From NCBI RefSeq assembly GCF_040187885.1, contig NZ_JBDPLH010000002.1:248001-312000 (forward strand): a DNA stretch of 64,000 nt, given 5' to 3'. The stretch is from Roseateles_E cavernae. GTDB taxonomy: Bacteria > Pseudomonadota > Gammaproteobacteria > Burkholderiales > Burkholderiaceae_C. Position 1 is the first letter of the stretch. The number at the start of each line of letters is the position of its first letter. The translations under genes and the position numbers were made by a program. The notes under the pieces were generated by a model. It did not search any database, was not told where the DNA came from, and saw only the letters and a program-made list of their open reading frames with translations. Below are positions 26,914-35,208 of the stretch, one piece after another.

Positions 26914-27374
26914 GCCATGCCTCTCGAAGTGCGGATGGCGACCAGCTCACTCATCAGCCAGCGACGGCGCACCGAGTACGCGACCAGGCCGACGGCTGCC
27001 GCCGCCAGCGCCAGCACGACGCCGGCGAAGGCACCGCTGAACACCGCCAGCGCCTGCTGGCCCTGGCCGGCGGCCACGCTCTGCAGCGCCGGGCCCAGCG
27101 GCACCATCGTCGCGATCAGGCCCAGGAGCGGGCTGACGCGGCCCAAGAGGCGCAGCGGCTCCAGCTGGCGCACCACCTGCAGCTCGATCTCTTCCAGCGG
27201 CTTGCCGGCATGGGCGTGCAGGGTCCGGTAGTTCGGCGAGCGCCAGCGCTGCGCAGCCTCCATCAGCGTGGCCCCGGCCACCCACAGCGCGTAGACGAAG
27301 CCGAGGCCGACGAGCACGAGAACCGGCCACAGCAGGGCCTGGGCGATCTGGGCAAAACCTTGTTCGAGCATCAT
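26910..27374 (-). CDS. MotA/TolQ/ExbB-family proton channel protein
   Basis: 154 residues, shorter than typical ExbB (about 240). Hydrophobic segments near residues 12-34, 78-98 and 108-132. The RLLGRVSPLLGLIATMVPLGPAL stretch is the ExbB/TolQ core (LGxxPLLGLxGTVxGM-like), and VFSGAFAGVVLALAAAAVGLVAY is the last helix. It is expected to pair with the DUF2149 protein in the inner membrane. It is the first gene of the embedded ExbB-DUF2149-CobN-receptor block and overlaps cobB by 4 bases. Confidence 0.87.
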   Translation of the reverse strand: MMLEQGFAQIAQALLWPVLVLVGLGFVYALWVAGATLMEAAQRWRSPNYRTLHAHAGKPLEEIELQVVRQLEPLRLLGRVSPLLGLIATMVPLGPALQSVAAGQGQQALAVFSGAFAGVVLALAAAAVGLVAYSVRRRWLMSELVAIRTSRGMA

Positions 27375-28669
27375 GAGGAGAAGAAGGCGGCGATGGCCTC
27401 GGGGTTGGAGGGGAAGTAGTGGTGCACGTAGCTGGCGCGCAGGCAGCCTTGCGCGTAGAGCGCTTCGGCGGCCTTGCCCGCATTCGGGTTGCTGGCGTGC
27501 GCGATCGGCACCAGCGGTGTGTTGAGGGTGGAGTAATGGAAGGTGTGGCCGCGCAGCTCACCCTCGGGCCACTCGATCTTCTGCATGCCCAGCGCGGCCA
27601 GGCGTGGTTGCATCCGGGCGCGGCCAGGCATCAAGCCGGCCATCGCATGGTCCACGCCCTCGGCGTCCGTCAGGCACTCGGCCAGCGCCAGCATGCCGCC
27701 GCACTCGGCCAGCAGCGGTTTGCCGGCCGCAAGATGAGCGGCCAGATCGGCGAAAAAGCTCGCATGGGCGCGCAGCGCCGGTGCATGCAGCTCGGGATAG
27801 CCGCCAGGCAGCCACAGCGCGTCGCAGGGCGGCAAGGCCTGACCCTCGATCGGCGCGAACATCAGGACCTCGGCGCCCAGCGCGCGCAGGCAGTCGAGAT
27901 TGGCGGGGTAGATGAAGGAGAAGGCGGCATCCTGGGCCACCGCGATGCGCCGGCCCTTCAGCAGCGGCGGCAGGGCCGGCTCGGGCTCGACATCGAAGCG
28001 TACCGGCTGGAACTCGAAGCCCTTCGAGGCTTCGCCCCAGGCTCGCGCCCAGTCGTCCAGCTGCGCGTCCAGCCCCGGCAGCTCCAGCGCCTGCACCAGG
28101 CCCAGATGCCGCTCGGGCAGGGCCAGGTCTTGCCTGCGCTGCAGCGCCGCGACCAGGGGCAGGTCCTCGGGCAGGCCTTCGGCCACCATGCGGGCATGGG
28201 CCGGGCTGCCGACCCGGTTCGCGACCACGCCGCACAGGCGGATATCGCGGCGGAAGGTCTGCAGCCCGACCGCCAGCGCCGCAAAGGTCTGGGCCATCGC
28301 CGAGGCGTCGATCACCGCCAGCACCGGCAGGCCGAAGGCCGTGGCCAGGTCGGCGCTGCTGGGCGTGCCGTCGAACAGGCCCATCACGCCCTCGACCAGG
28401 ATCAGGTCGGACTCCGCCGCGGCCTGGGCCAGCAGGCCCTGGCAGTGCGCGAGCCCGCCCATGAAGAGGTCCAGCTGATAGACCGGGTGGCCGCTGGCAC
28501 GCTCCAGCACCATGGGGTCCAGATAGTCCGGGCCGGTCTTGAACACGCGCACTCGCTTGCCGGCATTGCGGGCATGGCGCGCGATCGCGGCGGTGACGCT
28601 GGTCTTGCCCGAGCCGGAGGACGGGGCACTGATCATCAGGGCGGGGCAGCTGTTCATCGTTCTTTTCAT
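27371..28669 (-). CDS. cobB: Cobyrinate a,c-diamide synthase (CobB/CbiA)
   Basis: Glutamine-dependent amidation of carboxylates a and c of (hydrogeno)cobyrinic acid. 432 residues. N-terminal P-loop ISAPSSGSGKTSVTAAIAR, then VFKTGPDYLDPM; C-terminal class I glutaminase-like domain with Cys in LLAECGGMLALAE and a HYFPS near the end. It does the earliest pathway step seen in this cluster. ATG 28669 overlaps the btuD stop; an ATG at 28657 is also possible. Confidence 0.94.
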   Translation of the reverse strand: MKRTMNSCPALMISAPSSGSGKTSVTAAIARHARNAGKRVRVFKTGPDYLDPMVLERASGHPVYQLDLFMGGLAHCQGLLAQAAAESDLILVEGVMGLFDGTPSSADLATAFGLPVLAVIDASAMAQTFAALAVGLQTFRRDIRLCGVVANRVGSPAHARMVAEGLPEDLPLVAALQRRQDLALPERHLGLVQALELPGLDAQLDDWARAWGEASKGFEFQPVRFDVEPEPALPPLLKGRRIAVAQDAAFSFIYPANLDCLRALGAEVLMFAPIEGQALPPCDALWLPGGYPELHAPALRAHASFFADLAAHLAAGKPLLAECGGMLALAECLTDAEGVDHAMAGLMPGRARMQPRLAALGMQKIEWPEGELRGHTFHYSTLNTPLVPIAHASNPNAGKAAEALYAQGCLRASYVHHYFPSNPEAIAAFFSS

Positions 28670-29433
28670 GCGTTCAAGGCCAGCCAGCGGTCCTGCACCT
28701 GCAGTATCAGCAGGCGCTGGTGGAACACCTGCTGCAGCGCGGCGTGGGTGGCGGCGGCCTCGGGCGGGCCCTGGTGGACGATGCGGCCGGCATCCATCAC
28801 GACGACGCTGTCGGCCTGCAAGGCGATATTGAGTTCATGCAGCACCGAGACCACGGTCACGCCCTCGGCGACGAGCCCGCGCACGATCTGCACCCAGTCG
28901 CTCTGGTGCGGCGGGTCCAGATGGGCCAGCGGCTCGTCCATCAGCAAGGCCTGCGCCCGCACGGCCAGCGCACGCGCCAGCAGCACACGCTGGCGCTCGC
29001 CGCCGGAGAGCTGGCCCAGCGGGCGCTCGCGCCAGTCCCAGCTCTGGGTCATGCGCATCGCCTGCTCGACGGCCGCGTGGTCGGCGCTGCTGGCCGGCGC
29101 CAGCCAGGGCTGGTGCGGCAACCGGCCCAGCATCACGACGTCCAGCGCGCTGAGCTCGTCGGCGCTGGCCTCGTTCTGGCCCAGCCAGGCGACCTGGCGG
29201 GCGCGTTCGCGTGCCGGCCAGCTGTGCCAGGGCTGGCCTTGCAGCTGCAGCGCGCCGTCGAAGGGCAGCAGGCCGGTCAGCGCGCGCAGCATGGTCGACT
29301 TGCCGGCGCCGTTGGGGCCGACCACGGCGGTCCAGGCGCGCGACTGCGGCGCGAACTGCAGAGGCTGCAAGATGCTGCTGCCGCCGAGCTTCAGCGAGCG
29401 CAGATCCAGGCTCAGCAAGGACGCAGCGCTCAT
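28666..29433 (-). CDS. btuD: Cobalamin/corrinoid ABC transporter ATP-binding protein (BtuD)
   Basis: 255-residue ABC ATPase. Walker A GPNGAGKST near residue 39, Q-loop in WLGQNEAS, signature LSGGERQRVLLARAL near residue 146, Walker B ALLMDEPLAHLD, switch His in VLHELNIAL. The start is ATG 29433, overlapping the btuC stop (ATGA); the longer open frame is antisense-like sequence inside btuC. It works with the FecCD-type permease and BtuF encoded just upstream. Confidence 0.93.
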   Translation of the reverse strand: MSAASLLSLDLRSLKLGGSSILQPLQFAPQSRAWTAVVGPNGAGKSTMLRALTGLLPFDGALQLQGQPWHSWPARERARQVAWLGQNEASADELSALDVVMLGRLPHQPWLAPASSADHAAVEQAMRMTQSWDWRERPLGQLSGGERQRVLLARALAVRAQALLMDEPLAHLDPPHQSDWVQIVRGLVAEGVTVVSVLHELNIALQADSVVVMDAGRIVHQGPPEAAATHAALQQVFHQRLLILQVQDRWLALNA

Positions 29434-30425
29434 GACCGTCTCCCCAAGCCTGAGGAACGCCGGTGCATCAGGTACAGCAGGTAGCTGCCGCCCAGCAGCG
29501 CGGTGATGATGCCCACCGGCAGCTCCTGCGGCGCGATCACCCAGCGCGCGCCGATATCGGCCGCCAGCAGCAGCATGCCGCCGGCCAGCGGGCTCAGCAG
29601 CAAGAGGCTGCGATGCGTGACCGGCCCCCAGCTGCGCACCAGATGGGGGGCGACCAGGCCGACAAAGGCGATCAGCCCGCACTGCGCGACGGCCGCCGCC
29701 GTGGCCAGGGCCAGCACCGCGATCAGCAGCACCCGCACCAGGGCCAGGCGCACGCCCAGCGAATGGGCGGTGGCCTCGCCCAGGCTCAGCGCGTCCAGGC
29801 TGCGGCTGCAGCCCAGGGCGACCAGCAGGCAGGCCAGCAGGGTCGCGGCCATGATCAGCACCGCGTTCCAGCCGACAAAGCCGGTGCTGCCCAGCATGAA
29901 GGCCTGCATGGCCCGCATGATGTCGGGGTTCATCAGGGTCAAGAGGGCCGAGCCCGAGCCCAGCACCACGCCGACGACAACGCCGGCCAGCAGCAGCCTC
30001 AGCGTCTGCTCGACGCCGCGCGCCAGCAGCAGGGTCAGCAGCACCGCGCCCACCGCGCCGACAAAGGCCGCGCCCGTCATGCCCACCCGCAGCGCCAGCG
30101 CGGTGGCGGCCGGCGAGAAGCCGACCATGAAGAGCAGCACAGCCACGCCCAGCGAGGCGCCGGCCGAGCAGCCCAGCAGATAAGGGTCGGCCAGCGGATT
30201 GCGGAACAGGCCTTGGGCCACCGCGCCGGCCAGCGCCAGCAGCGCGCCGGCCAGCCAGGCACCCAAGGAGCGGGGCGCGCGGATGTCCCAGAGGATTTGC
30301 TGCATCACCGGGTCCTTGTCGACCCAGGGGCTCCAGCCGGTGCTGCCTATGGCCAGGCCCAGCGCCAGCAGCGCGGCGCTGCCGAGCAGCAGCATCAAGA
30401 GCCACAGGCCATGGCGAGCACTCAT
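29430..30425 (-). CDS. btuC: Cobalamin/corrinoid ABC transporter permease (BtuC, FecCD family)
   Basis: 331 residues with about nine or ten hydrophobic helices. FecCD family marks: GLFRNPLADPYLLGCSAGASLG near residue 75 and CGLIAFVGLVAPHLVR near residue 245, which contacts the ATPase. The final bases of btuF abut its start (overlap of one base at 30425). Corrinoid specificity is inferred from the operon and the riboswitch, since the sequence alone cannot separate this from haem or siderophore permeases. Confidence 0.92.
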   Translation of the reverse strand: MSARHGLWLLMLLLGSAALLALGLAIGSTGWSPWVDKDPVMQQILWDIRAPRSLGAWLAGALLALAGAVAQGLFRNPLADPYLLGCSAGASLGVAVLLFMVGFSPAATALALRVGMTGAAFVGAVGAVLLTLLLARGVEQTLRLLLAGVVVGVVLGSGSALLTLMNPDIMRAMQAFMLGSTGFVGWNAVLIMAATLLACLLVALGCSRSLDALSLGEATAHSLGVRLALVRVLLIAVLALATAAAVAQCGLIAFVGLVAPHLVRSWGPVTHRSLLLLSPLAGGMLLLAADIGARWVIAPQELPVGIITALLGGSYLLYLMHRRSSGLGRRS

Positions 30426-31339
30426 CAGCGCATCCCCCCTGGGGGCGCATTGAAGGGCACGGTGGGCAGGGCCACCGGGCCGGCGGCGGCCTCGCGCAGG
30501 CAGCGGGCCATCAGCGCGGCGGCCTCGTCCATGCGCGGGCCGGGGCGCACCAGCACATCCGATTCGGCCGGCACCCAGACGCAGATCTTCTTGTTCCTGA
30601 CCGCCTGGATCGCGCCCCAGCCGGGACGTTGTGGCAGGCCCGACGCACTGCGCTGGCCCACCATGATGACCTGCGGGTCGGCGCGCACGACGAACTCGGG
30701 ATTCAGTTTCGGGAAAGGCCCCAGCTCGGCCGGCACGATGTTGCGGCCGTGCAGCCGGCTCAGGATCTCGCCCATGAAGGAGGCGGTGCCGGCGGCATAG
30801 GGCGCGGCATCGACCTCGTAATAGATGCGCAGGCCGCGCGCGGCCGGCGGCAGGCTGGCCGCGCTGTGGGTGATGGCGCCGTCGATGCGGTTCCAGATGC
30901 GGCGCGCGTCGTCAGGCTTGCCCAAGAGCTGCGCGATCTTGTCCAGCACCCGTCGCACATCGCCCAGACTCTTTGTCTCCAGCGCGATGACCTTGATGCC
31001 CAGCGCTTCCAGCCGGTCCATCAGGCGCGAGGACATGCCCAAGAGCACGACATCGGGCTTCAGCGCCACCAGGGCCTCGATGCTGGTGTCGTCCAGCCCG
31101 CCCAGCTTGGGCAGGGCGCGGGCGGTGGCCGGGTGGTTGGAGAAGCGGTCGGTGCCGACCAGGCGGGCGCAGTCGCCCAGCTCGCAGACCGTCTCGGTCA
31201 GCGAGGGCAGCAGGCTGACGATGCGCCTGGGCACCTCGGGCAGGGTGACGGTGTGGCCGCGGTCGTCCTTGACGGTGACTGCGGCCTGGGCCAGCCCCGC
31301 CAGCGCCATCATCAGCAGGCTTGCCAACAGACGTTTCAT
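30425..31339 (-). CDS. btuF: Periplasmic corrinoid-binding protein (BtuF)
   Basis: 304 residues from ATG 31339, which overlaps the cobU stop (ATGA). Signal peptide MKRLLASLLMMALAGLAQAA, then the class III binding-protein fold with PRRIVSLLPSLTETVCELG (BtuF/FepB-like), ALKPDVVLLG, and the second-lobe GPFPKLNPEFVV. It captures vitamin B12 in the periplasm and delivers it to BtuCD. The C-terminal tail (PTVPFNAPPGGMR) is Pro-rich. Confidence 0.91.
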   Translation of the reverse strand: MKRLLASLLMMALAGLAQAAVTVKDDRGHTVTLPEVPRRIVSLLPSLTETVCELGDCARLVGTDRFSNHPATARALPKLGGLDDTSIEALVALKPDVVLLGMSSRLMDRLEALGIKVIALETKSLGDVRRVLDKIAQLLGKPDDARRIWNRIDGAITHSAASLPPAARGLRIYYEVDAAPYAAGTASFMGEILSRLHGRNIVPAELGPFPKLNPEFVVRADPQVIMVGQRSASGLPQRPGWGAIQAVRNKKICVWVPAESDVLVRPGPRMDEAAALMARCLREAAAGPVALPTVPFNAPPGGMR

Positions 31340-31902
31340 AGCTCTTCCTTCTCCACCGCTCGGGTCCAGGCCTGGCCGGCCACCATCAGGGTCAGGTCTT
31401 GACAGCGCCGGGCCACGGCCTGGTTCAGCCGCCCCAGCTCGTCGACATAAAAGCGCGCCGCACTCGACATCGGCGACACACCCCAGCCGACCTCGTTGGA
31501 GACGAACAGCACCGGCGAGGGCAGCGCCGGCAGCAGGTCCAGCAGGCGCTGGCGCTCCGCCTCCCAGCCGGTCAGATCGGGCTTGTCGTCCATAGGCATC
31601 AGCCAGTTGGTCAGCCACAAGGTCAGGCAGTCGACCAGGATCAGCCGCCCGGGGGCGGCGATGCTCGAGAGTCCCTGAGCCATGGCCAGCGGTGCCTCGA
31701 GGGTGTCGAAGCCCGCCGGTCGGTCTTGTTGATGGCGCGCGATGCGTGCGCTCATTTCCGCATCAAAAGCCAGCGCCGTGGCCAGCACCGTGACCCGGTG
31801 GCCGGGCGCGGCGGCCAGCCAGGCCTGCGCCAGCCTTTCGGCATGGCGCGACTTGCCGCTGCGCTGGCCGCCGACGATCAGGTGGTGCTGGGCGGCGCTC
31901 AT
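31336..31902 (-). CDS. cobU: Bifunctional adenosylcobinamide kinase/guanylyltransferase (CobU)
   Basis: Phosphorylates adenosylcobinamide and transfers GMP to it, giving AdoCbi-GDP for CobS. 188 residues. P-loop GGQRSGKSRHAERLA near residue 12, VDCLTLWLTNWL near residue 90, and FVSNEVGWGVSPMS near residue 132, which is diagnostic of CobU. Three bases after the btuB stop. Confidence 0.96.
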   Translation of the reverse strand: MSAAQHHLIVGGQRSGKSRHAERLAQAWLAAAPGHRVTVLATALAFDAEMSARIARHQQDRPAGFDTLEAPLAMAQGLSSIAAPGRLILVDCLTLWLTNWLMPMDDKPDLTGWEAERQRLLDLLPALPSPVLFVSNEVGWGVSPMSSAARFYVDELGRLNQAVARRCQDLTLMVAGQAWTRAVEKEEL

Positions 31903-31905
31903 GGC

Positions 31906-33795
31906 TCAGAGCGTCGGGCTGTAGCGCAGGCCGACGAAGAACTGGAACGGCGAACTGGCATAGCCGCGCGCGGTCTCGTACTTGCGGTCGAAGGCGTTGT
32001 CCAGCTTGAGCTGCAGGCGCAGCTGCTGATTCAGGCTGTACTGCGCATCCAGGTCCAGCGTGGCATAGCCGCCGATCTTGAGACCGGTGTCCAGGTTGTC
32101 GGTGCGCTTGCCGCTGGCCAGTAACTGGGCGCCCAATGCCCAGCCTGCCACATCGGTCTCGGCGCGCAGCGTGCCGTGGGTCTTGGATCGGCGGGCCAGG
32201 ACCTTGCCGTAGTTGGCACGGCCCTCAGTCACATCCTTGGGCGCTTGCAGGTCCAGTGAGCCGGACAAGCGGATGCCGGCCATGGCGGTATTGCCCTTCA
32301 GGCTCAGGCCCTGCAGACGCGCCTGGCCGATGTTGTCATAGCAGCCGAGGCTGCTTTTGCAGGCGCCGCGTCCTCTGACGTACACGATCAGGTTGTCGAT
32401 CAGGTTGCGGTAGGCCGTCAGGCTGGCACCGTGGACGCCTTGTGTGAAGTGCAGGCCGATCTCGGCATTCTTGCCCTTCTCGGGCTGCAGATCGGGTTTA
32501 CCGTTATCACTGAAGCGCTGGAACAGCGAGGGCGCCTTGAAGGCCGTGCCGTAGGAGCTCAGCAGGCGCCATTGCGGGCTCAGCTGGTATCCGGCGGCCA
32601 GCGTGCCGGTGTTGGCGCTGCCGAACTCGCTGTCGCTGTCATGGCGCGCATGGGCTTGCAGCGACAGCGGGCCGGCGGACCAGAGATAGCCCAGGCCCAC
32701 GGCATCCTGGTGGCGGTCGGCCTTGCCGCCGGTCACGCTGGTGTTCACCAGCTTGTCCTCGCGGCGCTCCAGCGAGCCATTGAGTTGGCCGGTACCCAGC
32801 TTGAGGCCGGCGCTGAGCGCGATGGAGCGGGTACGGGTTTCGGTTTGATAGACGCTGGGCTTGGTTTCGTAGTTGTCGGTGGACTCGCCGACGCTGAAAC
32901 TGGTGTCCAGCGCCGGGCTCCACTGCGCGGTCCAGGCGGCGCGCAGCGCGCGGGCGGCGTTGATATTGCGGTCATCGACCTTGGGCTTGGCCGAGGCGTC
33001 GTACTGGCTGTTGATATGGCTGTCCATGCCGATCAGGTCGACGCGGTGGGCCTTGTTCAGCTGCGCGCCCAGGCGCAGGCTGACGCTGCGGCTGCGGTAG
33101 CCGTCGATATCGGGGCTGTAGCCCGGATCGCCGATCACCGGTCGGGTGTTGAAGCCATCGCTGCGCTCGCTGGCGACGGAGAGCGCGTAGTCAACAATGC
33201 CGTTCAGGCCGCTGATGCTGGCGTCCAGCTTGGCCAGGCCGTTGTTGCCGCCACCCACACCCAGCTCCAGCAGCGGCGCGCCCTCGCCCTTGCGGGTGAA
33301 GATCTGCACCACGCCGCCGATGGCGTCGGAGCCGTAGATCGCGCTGGCGGCGCCACGCACGATCTCGATGCGCTCGATCTGCGCCAGGGGCAGCGACTGC
33401 CAGGATGCGCCGTCGGTGCGCTGAGAGTCGTAGGGAACCCCATCGATCAAGACCTTGGTGTGGCGGGTCTCGGCGCCGCGCACGAACAGGCTGGTGTTGG
33501 CGCCGGGATTGCCGTTGCGCACCATCTCGAAACAGGCCTGGTTGCGCAGCAGATCGGCCAGGCCGCCAAAGGCCTGGCGCTCGATGTCGGCGCGGGTGAT
33601 CACGGTGGCATCGGCCAGCACCTGGCTCAGCGCCTGCGGGCTGCGGGTGGCGGTCACGAAGACCGGGTCTAGACCCTTGCGGCCAGCGGACTGGGCCTGG
33701 GCCTCGGGCAAGGCCGCCAGCAGCGCCAGGGCAAAGGGAGTCATGCGCAGCAGTGCGCTCGTCGTGCGTGCGGGACGCCGAACAGAAGTATTCAT
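31906..33795 (-). CDS. btuB: TonB-dependent vitamin B12 receptor (BtuB)
   Basis: 629-residue outer-membrane receptor. Signal peptide in residues 1-34 (ending EAQA), TonB box DPVFVTATR, plug with LFVRGAETRHTKVLIDGVPY and IEIVRGAASAIYGSDAIGGVVQI, typical of BtuB, and a barrel ending in YSPTL. It is the first gene after the AdoCbl riboswitch, which is the strongest evidence for corrinoid specificity. It brings B12 or other corrinoids to BtuF and leads a 16-gene unit. Confidence 0.95.
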   Translation of the reverse strand: MNTSVRRPARTTSALLRMTPFALALLAALPEAQAQSAGRKGLDPVFVTATRSPQALSQVLADATVITRADIERQAFGGLADLLRNQACFEMVRNGNPGANTSLFVRGAETRHTKVLIDGVPYDSQRTDGASWQSLPLAQIERIEIVRGAASAIYGSDAIGGVVQIFTRKGEGAPLLELGVGGGNNGLAKLDASISGLNGIVDYALSVASERSDGFNTRPVIGDPGYSPDIDGYRSRSVSLRLGAQLNKAHRVDLIGMDSHINSQYDASAKPKVDDRNINAARALRAAWTAQWSPALDTSFSVGESTDNYETKPSVYQTETRTRSIALSAGLKLGTGQLNGSLERREDKLVNTSVTGGKADRHQDAVGLGYLWSAGPLSLQAHARHDSDSEFGSANTGTLAAGYQLSPQWRLLSSYGTAFKAPSLFQRFSDNGKPDLQPEKGKNAEIGLHFTQGVHGASLTAYRNLIDNLIVYVRGRGACKSSLGCYDNIGQARLQGLSLKGNTAMAGIRLSGSLDLQAPKDVTEGRANYGKVLARRSKTHGTLRAETDVAGWALGAQLLASGKRTDNLDTGLKIGGYATLDLDAQYSLNQQLRLQLKLDNAFDRKYETARGYASSPFQFFVGLRYSPTL

Positions 33796-33879
33796 TTGTG
33801 GACCAACAACAGTACATCCAGGACGCCAGCTTCCCCGCGGGTCCTGTGGAACGACGACCCGGCAGAGGCCGGGACATCA
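33796..33879 (-). promoter_or_regulatory. Expression platform between riboswitch and btuB
   Basis: Stretch between the aptamer and the btuB ATG. Two hairpins are visible on the minus strand: CCCGGC-ctct-GCCGGG (33858-33873) and a CAGGAC/GTCCTG pair with a 16-base loop (33819-33846). Neither is followed by a run of U, so control at translation initiation, or Rho-dependent termination, is more likely than intrinsic termination. No strong Shine-Dalgarno precedes the ATG. Confidence 0.55.
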
Positions 33880-34060
33880 CTTGTTGGCCGGTATCCGGGC
33901 TGGTGGATGCAAGCTCTGAGTCCTTCCCAGCGCCTCAGGCGCCAGTGGAGCGAGTACAGAACCGGAAGTCGCGCCTGGCGACTTCGTCCACTTACCGTTG
34001 CGGGGACAGCTCAGGTTAGGTTTGCCTCGGCGAGGCGCGCCCTTCTGATTCCCGTTTAAC
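33880..34060 (-). promoter_or_regulatory. Cobalamin (AdoCbl) riboswitch aptamer
   Basis: On the minus strand, in order: AACGGGAATCA (34045-34057 region), the core GTCCCCGCAACGGTAAG (33991-34007), CCACTGG followed by GGGAAGG, and the B12 box AGCCCGGATACCGGCCA (33885-33901). These match the conserved parts of the cobalamin riboswitch (CCCCGCAAC core and AGCCaGGAgACCtGCC box) in the right order and spacing. It ends 84 bases before btuB and should turn down the whole downstream unit when cobalamin is plentiful. Confidence 0.93.
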
Positions 34061-34109
34061 TGCGCAGCCATGACGGCTGCACGAGCACCAACGCCGTGGA
34101 TTCTAGCGG

Positions 34110-34547
34110 CTAGCGTGGTGCCGAAGCGGCGCTGCTCTTGGGCGGCTTGGGTTTCTTGGTCTTGGGCTTCTGGGTCTGCAGCGGCTTGTCGCGATCGGGC
34201 TTGCTGCCCAGCACCGGCTCGGGCCGGGCCAGACCGTCGATGCCGATGGGCCCGCCCCGGGGTGCACTGGCCTCGAAACGCTGGCGCTCACGTTCCAGTT
34301 CGCGGGCGCGCTTGGCATCGCTGCGCTGGCGCTGCAGGGCCTCGCGCTGCGCGGCCGAGGCCGGCTGCTCGTAGGCGACGGCCTGGCGGGTTCCGGGCTT
34401 GCCGTCGGGGCATGGCGAGTCGCGCAGATCGCGGCCCTCGGGCCCGCAGCGATAGACGCCGGTGCTGCGGGTTTCGGTCTGCGCCTGCAAGCCGCTGCCC
34501 AGCGCCATCAGGGCGATGGCGCAGCAGGCGAGCGGCGAGCGGGTCAT
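34110..34547 (-). CDS. Secreted DUF4124-like protein with basic tail
   Basis: 145 residues. Signal peptide up to about residue 22 (LGSGLQAQ), then a short two-Cys motif YRCGPEGRDLRDSPCPDG that resembles DUF4124-type small domains, a charged helical stretch (about 63-92) and a Lys/Pro-rich C-terminus (KPKTKKPKPPK). Function unknown. It overlaps pth by 4 bases, so is probably co-translated with it. Confidence 0.65.
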   Translation of the reverse strand: MTRSPLACCAIALMALGSGLQAQTETRSTGVYRCGPEGRDLRDSPCPDGKPGTRQAVAYEQPASAAQREALQRQRSDAKRARELERERQRFEASAPRGGPIGIDGLARPEPVLGSKPDRDKPLQTQKPKTKKPKPPKSSAASAPR

Positions 34548-35167
34548 GATGGATCGAGGGCTGGGGGCTTGGGTGGCTTGGGCCTGGGCGGCTTGGCATG
34601 TATCTTCATCATGGCCCGCTCCAGCTCGCCTTTCAACATCAGATCGACGGATTCCAGCGACTTGGCGATGCAGTCCTCGATGGCCTGGCGCTCGGCCAGC
34701 GGCGGCTTGCGCAAGACATAGCCGGCCACCTCGGTTTTGACGCCCGGATGGCCGATGCCCAGCCGCAGCCGCCAGAAATTGGCCGAGCCCAGGCAGGCCT
34801 GCATGTCCTTGAGCCCGTTGTGGCCGCCGTTGCCGCCGCCCTGCTTGAACTTCATCTGGCCGGGCTCGATATCGAGCTCGTCATGGATGGCCAGGATCTC
34901 CTCGGGCGCGATCTTGAAGAAGCGCGCCAGCGCGGCCACCGATTTGCCGCTGAGGTTCATATAGGTCATCGGCTCCAGCAGCCAGATCGGCCCGGCCGCG
35001 CCCGGCGCGTTATTGATGCGCGCCACCAGGCCGTGATAGTTGCGGTCCACCGCCAGCGTGCCGCCGAGCTTGCGGGCCAGGTCATTGACCCACCAGAAGC
35101 CGGCGTTGTGGCGGGTGTCCTCGTATTCGGGGCCCGGGTTGCCGAGGCCAACAAAGAGTCGAATCAT
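34544..35167 (-). CDS. pth: Peptidyl-tRNA hydrolase (Pth)
   Basis: Releases peptides from prematurely dissociated peptidyl-tRNA. 207 residues. VGLGNPGPEYEDTRHNAGFW near residue 6 holds the catalytic His; PMTYMNLSGKSV, HDELDIEPGQ and GGNGGHNGLKDM are the other conserved blocks. The C-terminal RPKPPKPPALDPS is an added Pro/Lys tail. In many betaproteobacteria pth directly follows rplY; here an efflux operon lies between them. Confidence 0.96.
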   Translation of the reverse strand: MIRLFVGLGNPGPEYEDTRHNAGFWWVNDLARKLGGTLAVDRNYHGLVARINNAPGAAGPIWLLEPMTYMNLSGKSVAALARFFKIAPEEILAIHDELDIEPGQMKFKQGGGNGGHNGLKDMQACLGSANFWRLRLGIGHPGVKTEVAGYVLRKPPLAERQAIEDCIAKSLESVDLMLKGELERAMMKIHAKPPRPKPPKPPALDPS

Positions 35168-35208
35168 GGGCGGGATTATCCCTGCCCATGACCCGAGCCC
35201 GGCGGCGC

